Assembly: GCA_004295085.1 (NCBI GenBank)
Contig: SHNF01000018.1
Location: forward strand, 62,001-126,000
DNA length: 64,000 bases
Source: Planctomycetota bacterium
GTDB lineage: Bacteria > Planctomycetota > UBA1135
Reading direction: 5' to 3'
Part shown: one piece after another, positions 27,347 through 34,894 of the stretch
Position numbering within the stretch: the first letter of the stretch is position 1
Layout: each line of letters starts with the position of its first letter
Program-made: the position numbers and the translations under genes
The notes under the pieces: generated by a model
Database searches by the model: none
What the model was told of the DNA's origin: nothing
The model's input: only the letters and a program-made list of their open reading frames with translations

Positions 27347-28342
27347 CTAACGCGCCGGCGCGGCCGGTGACGCCACTTTCAGGCCCAGGTCGGCGGCTTT
27401 CTCCTCCCTGGCGAGCGCTTCCTTCTTCTCCTTCTCCAGGCGCTGGATGTCCTTGCGGATGCTGCGCGCCTTGGAGGAATCCGGTCCTTCCTTCTCGATC
27501 GCCTCGTCCAGGCGGTCCTCCTGCAGCACGATCTGGCCGTCCAGTGCGTCGTAGTGCGCCAGCAGCTTGAGGATCTCGTTGACCGCCTTTTCCGGGTCCT
27601 TCGCGTAGTCGGCGCGCAAGGCGGCGTGCATCGAGTCCCACAGGTCGCCCTGCGACTGCGCGCCGGAGAGCGGGATGGCGCTGGAGCCGTCGCGGCGCGC
27701 CAGCAGGAGGTGCGGCGGCTCTTCCTCGGGGAAGACGTGGCGGAACGGGTGATCCTCGCGCAGCACGTCCGGCGGCAGCTTGACGCAGTGGAACCAGCGC
27801 GCCAGCAGCAAGGTGCGGTCGTTCTCGGCGCTGGTGCTGAGCAGGGCGACCTCGGAGCCGACGCAGGCCTGGCACTCGCGCAGGATCAGCAGCGGCCGGG
27901 GGTCGTCCTTGGCGATGGCGCGGAAGGCCTCCTCGCGCGGCAGCGCCTTGTCCGGCTGCACCGAGACCGTTTCCCAGTCCAGCTTGGCCAGCGCTTCGGG
28001 CTTGTACACCGGGTAGTCCCAGCGAATCTTGAGGCGCGACTTGCTGGTCTTCTGGCGCGTGATGGCGATCGGGATGCGGGGCGCGCCCGCGGCGGCTGCG
28101 AGCGTCGCCGCACCTGCGCTCGCCGGGCCGACGGGCGCCGTGGGTGTGGCTCCCGTGGTCACCGGAACCGCCGGCGTGGCCGCGGCCGGCGCCGGAGCGG
28201 TGTCACCGGGGCCGCGATACGTGGTCGGAGCCGAACTGGCTCCGCTGCCGCCGCATCACTGGGGAACAGCGCCCGCCGCCGTGCCGGCGAAAGCGCAGAA
28301 TAGGGCGCCAAGGCCCACGAAGAGCGTGAGGTGGTGTTTCAT
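27347..28342 (-). CDS. Secreted thioredoxin-like protein interrupted by an in-frame TGA after the signal peptide
   Basis: ATG at 28342 with GGTGGAG nine bases upstream starts a clean 28-residue signal peptide (LFVGLGALFCAFAGTAAGA). Codon 29 is TGA (28256-28258), immediately followed in the same frame by Cys, a Pro/Ala/Thr linker and then ~270 residues to the stop at 27347. The body resembles a thioredoxin fold: PLLILREC-QAC (CxxC near residue 160), a core strand with FHCVKL and an ARRDG turn, then a C-terminal charged coiled coil (~60 residues). Three readings are possible: selenocysteine, a recent nonsense mutation, or a sequencing error. If translation starts internally (GTG at 28162) the protein would lack a signal peptide. 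Role, if intact: extracytoplasmic thiol redox. Confidence 0.6.
28226..28244 (-). other. Hairpin just downstream of the in-frame TGA (possible SECIS-like element)
   Basis: On the coding strand CGGAGCC / GGCTCCG pairs perfectly (7 bp) around loop AGTTC. It begins 11 bases after the TGA, within the coding frame. Bacterial selenocysteine insertion elements are short hairpins placed just after the UGA with G and U in the apical loop; this one fits loosely. It could equally be chance in GC-rich DNA. Confidence 0.35.
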
Positions 28343-28412
28343 GAGCGGACGCTCCACCGGGGGTGGAGGGTTCTTCGGACTAGGGCTCTGAGCATAGCGT
28401 AAGAGCGGTACC

Positions 28413-29762
28413 GTGGCGGTGCGGTTCCAGGAAACCCCTGTGCAAGCGGAATTGGCGCCCGAGAACGAGGTCCGGCAACTCCTGTACCTGGGGGTGGCCC
28501 TGGCCATCGGGCTTCTCGTGGGGACGGAGCGCGGCTGGCAGGCTCGGGACGCCAAGGAAGGCACCCGCGTCGCCGGCATCCGCACCTTCGGGGTCCTGGG
28601 TCTGCTGGGAGGCGTGTGCGCCCTGCTGGCCCAGAGCCTGGGCCCGTTCTTTCTCGGCCTGGCCTTCCTGGCGGTGGCCCTGTTCCTGCTGGGGACCTAC
28701 GTCCTGTACTCCCGGCGCACGGGCGACGTCGGCGCCACCACCGAAACGGCGGCGCTCCTGACCTTCGGGCTGGGGGCGCTGGCCGGCGGCGGCTCGCTCA
28801 GCCTTGCTTCCGCCGCGGCCGTGGTGCTGACCTTCCTGCTGCGCCTGAAGCCGGAGCTGCACCGCTGGGTGCGCAATCTCGATGCGCGCGAGCTGCTGGT
28901 CGCGCTGCAGCTGCTCCTGGTGCTGGTGGTGCTGCTGCCGGTGCTTCCGGACCGGGGCTATGGCCCGTACGAAGCCGTCAACCCGTACCAGATCACGTGG
29001 ATGGTCGGGCTCATCCTGGCCATTTCCTTCGCGGCCTTCGTCGCCATGCGCCTGGCAGGTCCGCGCGCGGGCCTGCTGCTGACCGGGCTGCTCGGCGGGC
29101 TGATCTCCTCCACGGCGGTCACGGTCGGCCTGGCGCGCCGGGTGCGCGAGCACCCGGGGCTCGAGCGCGTGCACGCCGCGGCCATCATCGCCGCCTCGTG
29201 CATGATGTTCCTGCGCGTGCTGCTGCAGGTCGCGCTGGTGAATCGCGCGCTGCTGAGGCATCTGCTGGTGCCGCTGCTGGCCGCCGCGACCGCGGGCGCG
29301 CTGGCCGCGCTGCTGCTGTGGCGGACCGCGCAGCGCGACAAGGCCCGCGACGGCTCCCAGCCGATGCACAGCCCCGTGGGTCTCGGCGCGGCCTTCCGCT
29401 TCAGCCTGCTGCTGGCCGGCATCGGCCTGGCGGCCCGGGCCCTGCACGCGACCTTCGGCGATTCCGGGATCTACGCCGCCTCCGCGCTCTCGGGACTGGC
29501 CGACGTGGATGCCGTGACCTTGTCCTTGGCGCGCATGGCCGGTGGCAGCCTGGAACCGGGCGTTGCCGCGCATGGCATCCTCCTGGCCTCCGGGGTCAAT
29601 ACCCTGGTCAAGGCCGTGCTCGCGTGGTGGATCGGCGGGAAACTCCTGGGGCGCGTGGCGGCGGCGCCGCTCCTGCTGATGCTGGCGGCGGCGGCCGCCG
29701 TGCTCCCGGCGCGCATCCTGGTCCCATCCGGGTCATTGCAAAGCACCGGCGGGGGGGATTAG
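28413..29762 (+). CDS. MgtC/SapB-family membrane protein with DUF4010
   Basis: A 449-residue polytopic protein from a GTG at 28413 (a second GTG lies at 28419). The N-terminal ~140 residues are the MgtC/SapB region: LVGTERGWQ, GIRTFGVLGLLGG and TTETAALLTFGLGAL. The rest is DUF4010, with GLISSTAVTVGLARR and GLADVDAVTLSLARM motifs and about eight further membrane helices. Members are thought to be inner-membrane transport or stress proteins, with no confirmed substrate for the DUF4010 type. Divergent from the TGA-interrupted gene. Confidence 0.85.
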   Translation: MAVRFQETPVQAELAPENEVRQLLYLGVALAIGLLVGTERGWQARDAKEGTRVAGIRTFGVLGLLGGVCALLAQSLGPFFLGLAFLAVALFLLGTYVLYSRRTGDVGATTETAALLTFGLGALAGGGSLSLASAAAVVLTFLLRLKPELHRWVRNLDARELLVALQLLLVLVVLLPVLPDRGYGPYEAVNPYQITWMVGLILAISFAAFVAMRLAGPRAGLLLTGLLGGLISSTAVTVGLARRVREHPGLERVHAAAIIAASCMMFLRVLLQVALVNRALLRHLLVPLLAAATAGALAALLLWRTAQRDKARDGSQPMHSPVGLGAAFRFSLLLAGIGLAARALHATFGDSGIYAASALSGLADVDAVTLSLARMAGGSLEPGVAAHGILLASGVNTLVKAVLAWWIGGKLLGRVAAAPLLLMLAAAAAVLPARILVPSGSLQSTGGGD

Positions 29763-29843
29763 TCTAGTCGCCACCCGCGGCCCAAGGACCGGTCGGTCCG
29801 TCCTGAGACACCCGCGGCCCCTCGAGGAATCCAACCGCAACCG

Positions 29844-30188
29844 ATGAAGAAGACCACCGGAATCATTCTCGCGCTGCTGGTCGTGCTGCTGGCCGTCAGC
29901 TGCGCCGCCGGACCGCACCAGCTCGCTCGCACGGTCGATGACTGGGATCAGAGGCTGTATGTGGATAAACCGTTGCTCGACGGCATCCTGTACTTCATCC
30001 CGGTGATCCCGCTGGCAGCCCTGGTTGCCTCCATTGGCGACTTCCTGATCGTGGACGCCTACTCGTTCTGGATCAAGGACCTGTGGGACGGCGAAGGCAC
30101 CGGCTACGAGCACTACGAAGTCGCGCCCGTGGACGGACAGATGCAGAGCCTCCTGATCGACGACGCCAAGTTCATGCGGGTCAAGTAA
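29844..30188 (+). CDS. Small lipoprotein, DUF3332-like
   Basis: A 114-residue protein starting MKKTTGIILALLVVLLAVSC, a clear lipoprotein signal with lipidated Cys at residue 20. Residues ~30-85 hold two hydrophobic stretches (LLDGILYFIPVIPLAALVASIGDFLIVDAYSFW split by polar residues). The arrangement of a Cys-anchored start, a short Trp-containing linker and an IPV...D...FW block is reminiscent of DUF3332. GAGGA lies upstream of the ATG. Followed by a strong hairpin. Function unknown. Confidence 0.75.
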   Translation: MKKTTGIILALLVVLLAVSCAAGPHQLARTVDDWDQRLYVDKPLLDGILYFIPVIPLAALVASIGDFLIVDAYSFWIKDLWDGEGTGYEHYEVAPVDGQMQSLLIDDAKFMRVK

Positions 30189-30207
30189 GGCGCCAGGGCG
30201 TCCGCAG

Positions 30208-30237
30208 GCGGAGCCAGGAAGGCCTGCCTGGCTCCGC
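30208..30237. terminator. Strong bidirectional hairpin
   Basis: Perfect 11-bp inverted repeat GCGGAGCCAGG / CCTGGCTCCGC (30208-30218 and 30227-30237, loop AAGGCCTG) in the 55-bp gap between convergent genes. Confidence 0.7.
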
Positions 30238-30243
30238 TTCGTA

Positions 30244-30906
30244 CTATTGCTGGCGCTGCAGCTCGGCCAGTTCCAGCAGGATGCCGTCGTCCAGGCGGCG
30301 CACGACGTAGCCCGCCTGGGGCGAATACCACATCACCGTCACACGCTCCAGGAAGGTCCCCGGGAACATGACGTGGGCTCGGCGCCAGATGCGCAGGCAA
30401 TCGAAGCTGCCGGCCGGCGTGGTGACGGTCTCACGGGCGTCGCAGTGGTAGCTGGCCAGCAGAGGCAGCGCGTCCTGCCCGGGTGACTTGCTCACGAAGT
30501 CGCAGGTCCAGCGCTTGCCCACCCACAGCGGCCAGCAGAACTGCGCGTCCATGGGAGCGAGGACGCGGGTGACGAGCGGGGCATCGGCTTTGTGCTGGCC
30601 CAGCTCGCCCAGCCCTTCGGTGTACGCCACCCGGATGCCGCTGTCCTCGTCGACCAGGATCCATTGCGCGCCGGCGGGGTCACCCGGCGCCGGAGCCTCC
30701 ACGCGCAGCGGCAGGCGCAGCTCGTTGCCGCGCAGGTACACGTAGCGGTCGCCTGGAGTCCAGCGCGGCTGCGGGAAGGTCTCCGCTCCGGCCGGAGCTT
30801 CCCGGTCCCAGGTCACCAGACCCATGCCGCTGCCCTCGGGAAGCTCCAGGCTGACGCAGGAGGCGAGCAGGACCGCCAGGATCATTCCGATGCTGGTGCG
30901 TGACAT
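30244..30906 (-). CDS. Lipoprotein of unknown function
   Basis: A 220-residue protein with lipobox LLASC (Cys near residue 17). The start at 30906 gives a compact lipoprotein signal; an ATG at 30921 with AAGGA upstream is a possible alternative. The mature part is beta-rich with several Trp (GKRWTCDF, LRIWRRAH, VMWYSPQAGYVVRR). The pattern ETVTTPAGSFDCLRI...WYSPxxGxVVRR is seen in periplasmic proteins with DUF3108/LolA-like beta folds, where a sugar- or lipid-binding role is suspected. No catalytic residues recognised. Divergent from the POT transporter gene. Confidence 0.72.
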   Translation of the reverse strand: MSRTSIGMILAVLLASCVSLELPEGSGMGLVTWDREAPAGAETFPQPRWTPGDRYVYLRGNELRLPLRVEAPAPGDPAGAQWILVDEDSGIRVAYTEGLGELGQHKADAPLVTRVLAPMDAQFCWPLWVGKRWTCDFVSKSPGQDALPLLASYHCDARETVTTPAGSFDCLRIWRRAHVMFPGTFLERVTVMWYSPQAGYVVRRLDDGILLELAELQRQQ

Positions 30907-30977
30907 GTCCGGAGCTTGCATTTCCCTCGCGTGTCCTTCCGCCGGGGCGCGCTTATCGTAGTCGCCCCGGCGCATCC

Positions 30978-33029
30978 ATGGCTGCATCCGTCTCTTCCAA
31001 CCCCGCGGTCTCCGCTCCGGTCGCCACGGCGGTGCCGGCTCACCATCCCAAGGGCCTGCGCGGCCTGTTCTTCACCGAGATGTGGGAGCGCTTCTCCTAC
31101 TACGGGATGCGCGCCCTGCTCGTGGGCTACCTGGTGCAGTACCACGGCTGGCAGCCGTCGGACGCCTCCGCCGTCTACAAGTGGTACACAAGCCTGGTCT
31201 ATCTGACGCCGCTGCTGGGCGGGATGCTGGCCGACCGCTACCTGGGCCTGCGCTCCTCCATCATCATCGGCGCGACCCTGATGGCCATCGGTCACTTCCT
31301 GATGGCCTTCGAGCCCCTGCCCGTCTTCTACACGGCCCTGGCCTTCCTGATCGCCGGCAACGGCTTCTTCAAGCCCAATATCTCCACGCTGGTCGGGCGC
31401 ATGTACTTCAAGAACGACTCGCGCCGCGACGCCGCGTTCACGATCTTCTACATGGCCATCAACCTGGGCGCGTTCCTGTCGCCGATCGTGTGCGGCTGGC
31501 TGCGCGTGCACATGAACCAGGGCATGGGCTACCACTGGGGCTTCTCGGCCGCCGGTGTCGGCATGGTGCTGGGCCTGGCCTGGTTCCTGCTGAACCAGAA
31601 ACAGATCATCCGCGACGTGGAGGCGACCGGCAACAGCCTGGCGCTGGCGCGCGACCAGCAGCAGACCACGGCCGCCGCGTCCACCACCGCCGATGAGCAG
31701 GCCGCGGGCGCCGGCGGCGTGGCCGGCGTGATCTCGAAAGTCTTCCCGCTGCTCTTCGCGCTCGTGGGCCTGGCCCTGCCGGTGTGGTACCTCGTGCAGT
31801 ACCTGCAGGCCGGCGCCGGCGCGCGCGCCTCGGACCTGATCATGCCGGCGGCCTACGGCGCCGTGTTCGTGTGGATGAGCGTGACCCTGCTCGGCCTGCG
31901 CGGCGCGGCCCGCGACAAGAGCACGGCCATCTTCATCTTCTTCCTGTTCGCCGTGCTGTTCTGGATGGCATTCGAGCAGGCCGGCAACGCGCTCAACATC
32001 TGGGCCATCTTCAACACCGACCTGAGCCTGGGCAGCTGGACCTACCCGGCCGAGTGGTGGCAGTCCATGAACGCCATCCTCATCGTCGCCTTCGCGCCGC
32101 CGATCTCGTGGCTGTGGCGCCGCCTGGGCCGCTATGAGCCGTCCACTCCGGCCAAGATGCTGATCGGCCTTGGCTGCATGGTCCTGGCCTTCGCCGTCAT
32201 GGTGGTCGGGGCGCGCGTGGAGGACCGGACCACCACCCGCATCGACAGCCCGGCGCTGCCGCCATTCCTGCTGGTGGATGCCGCCGAGGACGGCCGCCTC
32301 CACTTCGACGACGCGCCGGACGAGCGCGTGCACGCCGGGCGCCTGTACTACCAGCCGGTGGCCGAGGGCCAGGGCCAGCTCGCGGTCCAGGGCGTGCTGC
32401 CGCACTACGTCGTCAACGACATCCTGCACCGCAGCGCGCCAGAGGGCTTCCGCGCGCAGATGCAGGACCTGGAGGCGGCGACCCGCGACGCGAGCGCCGA
32501 GCGGCCGGTGACCATCGAGTTTCCGGACATGCCGGCCGGCTACCGCCCGCCGTACACGCCGGAAGAGCTGCAGGCGCGCGGAATCGCGGTCGATCCCGCC
32601 GCGCGCCGCATCCGCTTCGACGAGCCTCCCAACGCGCCGACGCGCGGCGAGCTGCTGGCCGGCGCGGCGCAGCCGGAGCTGCGCGACACCTTGTGGCAGC
32701 TGGAGGCGCAGAGCAAGGACGCGCGCGTCAGCGGGATCTGGCTGTTCCTGGAATACATGTTCGCGACCCTGGGCGAGCTGTGCCTGTCGCCGGTCGGCCT
32801 GTCCATGGTCACCAAGCTGGCCCCGCTGCGCTTCGCCTCGCTTTTCATGGGCGTGTGGCTGCTGTCCAATTCAGTGGCGCAGTACGCCGGCGGCTCCATC
32901 GGCGAGTCGTGGGGGATCGTGCCCCCGGTCCAGTACTTCACCTTGTTCGTGGTGACCTCACTGGCCGGTTTCGTGGCGCTGGCGCTGCTCCTGCGCCCCA
33001 TCCGCCGCCTGATGCACGACGTGCACTAG
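30978..33029 (+). CDS. POT/PTR family proton-dependent oligopeptide transporter with large external insertion
   Basis: A 683-residue membrane protein. Family motifs are intact: FFTEMWERFSYYGMRALL (the ExxERFxYYG proton-coupling motif) in helix 1, GGMLADRYLG, GNGFFKPNIS and FYMAINLGAFLSP. Transport would be of di- and tripeptides into the cell with protons. Between the ninth helix (MLIGLGCMVLAFAVMVVGA) and the next (WLFLEYMFATLGELCLSPVG) there is a soluble insertion of ~170 residues (about 412-585), rich in charged residues. Most bacterial POT proteins have only a short loop there. A second, shorter soluble linker rich in Gln/Ala/Thr follows helix 6. Confidence 0.9.
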   Translation: MAASVSSNPAVSAPVATAVPAHHPKGLRGLFFTEMWERFSYYGMRALLVGYLVQYHGWQPSDASAVYKWYTSLVYLTPLLGGMLADRYLGLRSSIIIGATLMAIGHFLMAFEPLPVFYTALAFLIAGNGFFKPNISTLVGRMYFKNDSRRDAAFTIFYMAINLGAFLSPIVCGWLRVHMNQGMGYHWGFSAAGVGMVLGLAWFLLNQKQIIRDVEATGNSLALARDQQQTTAAASTTADEQAAGAGGVAGVISKVFPLLFALVGLALPVWYLVQYLQAGAGARASDLIMPAAYGAVFVWMSVTLLGLRGAARDKSTAIFIFFLFAVLFWMAFEQAGNALNIWAIFNTDLSLGSWTYPAEWWQSMNAILIVAFAPPISWLWRRLGRYEPSTPAKMLIGLGCMVLAFAVMVVGARVEDRTTTRIDSPALPPFLLVDAAEDGRLHFDDAPDERVHAGRLYYQPVAEGQGQLAVQGVLPHYVVNDILHRSAPEGFRAQMQDLEAATRDASAERPVTIEFPDMPAGYRPPYTPEELQARGIAVDPAARRIRFDEPPNAPTRGELLAGAAQPELRDTLWQLEAQSKDARVSGIWLFLEYMFATLGELCLSPVGLSMVTKLAPLRFASLFMGVWLLSNSVAQYAGGSIGESWGIVPPVQYFTLFVVTSLAGFVALALLLRPIRRLMHDVH

Positions 33030-33038
33030 GGGACACGC

Positions 33039-34832
33039 TCAGCGCGGGACGATGAACACCGGGCTGGTGAACGCCAGGGCGGAGGTGGACTGGGACTGGA
33101 GCTCCACGCGGTACCAGGAAATGCCGGTCTTCTGCACCGTGTCGTCCGCCAGGAGCTGGCCCGATCCGGTGACGCCGGTGAAGGCCTGGAGCAGCGTCTC
33201 GGCGCCCATGCTCAGTCCGCGGTACACGGCGATGTCCACCACGTCGGCGCCGGCGTTGAAGAACACGTTGACGTCGATCGGGTAGTTGTCCGGGATGCGG
33301 CTGGCCGGCACCAGGTTGATGGAGCCCATGTCGGCGCTGCGTCCGGAGCCGTCGCTCAGCTCCAGGGTCAGGAACGGGCCGTTGCTGATGTAGTTGCGCC
33401 CGGCGCGCAGCGCCGCGGTGACGCTTGCGTCGTTCATCGGCAGATCCACCAGCGCGTGGTTGCTGGGCCAGTCGAAGGCCGCATCGTGGGTGTCGCTGCC
33501 GCTGTAAGGGTACAGGACGCGGCCGGCCAGCAGGCGCCCGGTCCACCAGTCCACGTACGACGTGTTGGCGTTCATGATCTCGACGCCCCACAGCTGGTTG
33601 CGCTCGATGCCGAAGGCCTGCGCCACGCTGTTCCAGGCCCACAGCGAGGACGCGGCGTGGTTGACGATGCTGAAGCCGCCCTCGGCGTTGACGGCCGCGG
33701 TGTTGTCGCGCGCGTTGTTCATGGGCGGGTCGCACAACTGCAGGAAGCCATCGCTGCCGCCCACCTTGCGCGCGGTGATGCCGTGCGCGCCCATGTGGTG
33801 CACCGACAGCACTCCGCCGCCCAGGAAGCACAGCGCGTCGGCGCCGTCGCCGCCGGTCTGCGGGCCGGTCTCGCGGCCGGTGACCTCGGTGCCCGCCAGC
33901 AGCACGAAGCCGGGGTCGTCCAGGGCGACGGTCTCGGCGACCATGGCGTTGAACTCGCCGTCGCTGTTGATGCAGTAGGAGTGGGTCGAGGAGCTGAACC
34001 AGTCCACGCCGAGCGCGATGAACTGGCTCTTCAGGTCGGCATTGGTGAACGAGCCGGTGATGTTGACGGACTCCGCCGGGCAGTCCGGGCATCCGCCTGC
34101 CGCCTGGTCGCGGCAGTTGTGCACGTGCAGGTCGCCGGTCATCCACTCCTGCGCGCCGCGGCCGCCGCGCCCGGCGTGCCACTCCGCGGGGGGCGGCAGG
34201 TAGGCGGGGAGCAGGCTCAGCCCGTGGGTATAGACCGCCTCCTGCGCCCGGCCGCCGGCGTGGTAGCGCACGACCACGTCGAAGGCGGCCTCGTCGCCGG
34301 GCACCGCGGCGGCGCCGAACAGCGCGCCCAGGTCCACTTCGAAGCGGACGTTACGCACCTGCGGAGCGCCGGCGTCGCGCAGCGCGCGCACGGCTGCCTG
34401 GATCTCTTCGTAGTTGCGCGCCTCCTGCGCCGGACTGAGCACCACGCGCTCCGCCAGGGGCACGAACAGGCGGTTGTGGTGCCGGTGGCTCAGCTCCGGA
34501 TCGGCCCGCTCGAGCTGGAGCAACAGCTCCTCGTAGGCTCCGCCGTCGCCGCTGAGCCGCTCGCCTTCCAGGTGCACGCGCGCCAGCACCTCGCCCGTGG
34601 GCTTGAGCACCGCCAGCTCCTCCAGGCTGAGCGGCTGCGCCGAGCCGTTGTAGAGCTGCACCTGCATGGGCGCGCGCACGTCGCTGCGGCGCACCTCGGT
34701 CATGAGGCCGAACGGCAGCACTTGCAGGCCGTCGCCGGCGGGCGCTTCCGAGGGGGCGCCGGCGGGAAGCCGGGACAGGAGGCCTGCGCCCAGGGCGCCG
34801 GGGAGGAGCAGGAGAAGGAGGGTGCCGCGCAT
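33039..34832 (-). CDS. Secreted PHP-domain metal-dependent hydrolase, CehA/McbA-like
   Basis: A 597-residue protein with a signal peptide (TLLLLLLPGALGAGLL). Residues ~30-215 are a beta-rich N-terminal region. The PHP catalytic core begins at GDLHVHNCRD (about residue 234), with VDWFSSSTHS, GTEVTGRE and GSDTHDA (about 445) providing further metal-binding His/Asp residues. The C-terminal ~110 residues form a beta-sandwich, as in CehA/McbA-type carbaryl hydrolases and related secreted PHP proteins. Likely a metal-dependent phosphoesterase or ester/amide hydrolase outside the cytoplasm; the substrate is unknown. Convergent with the POT gene, divergent from the cytochrome gene. Confidence 0.85.
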   Translation of the reverse strand: MRGTLLLLLLPGALGAGLLSRLPAGAPSEAPAGDGLQVLPFGLMTEVRRSDVRAPMQVQLYNGSAQPLSLEELAVLKPTGEVLARVHLEGERLSGDGGAYEELLLQLERADPELSHRHHNRLFVPLAERVVLSPAQEARNYEEIQAAVRALRDAGAPQVRNVRFEVDLGALFGAAAVPGDEAAFDVVVRYHAGGRAQEAVYTHGLSLLPAYLPPPAEWHAGRGGRGAQEWMTGDLHVHNCRDQAAGGCPDCPAESVNITGSFTNADLKSQFIALGVDWFSSSTHSYCINSDGEFNAMVAETVALDDPGFVLLAGTEVTGRETGPQTGGDGADALCFLGGGVLSVHHMGAHGITARKVGGSDGFLQLCDPPMNNARDNTAAVNAEGGFSIVNHAASSLWAWNSVAQAFGIERNQLWGVEIMNANTSYVDWWTGRLLAGRVLYPYSGSDTHDAAFDWPSNHALVDLPMNDASVTAALRAGRNYISNGPFLTLELSDGSGRSADMGSINLVPASRIPDNYPIDVNVFFNAGADVVDIAVYRGLSMGAETLLQAFTGVTGSGQLLADDTVQKTGISWYRVELQSQSTSALAFTSPVFIVPR

Positions 34833-34894
34833 ACTCCCGCAAGGCTAGCACCGGGCCGGGCGCCGGCGCCGCGCCGCCGCGGCATGATCTAGCC

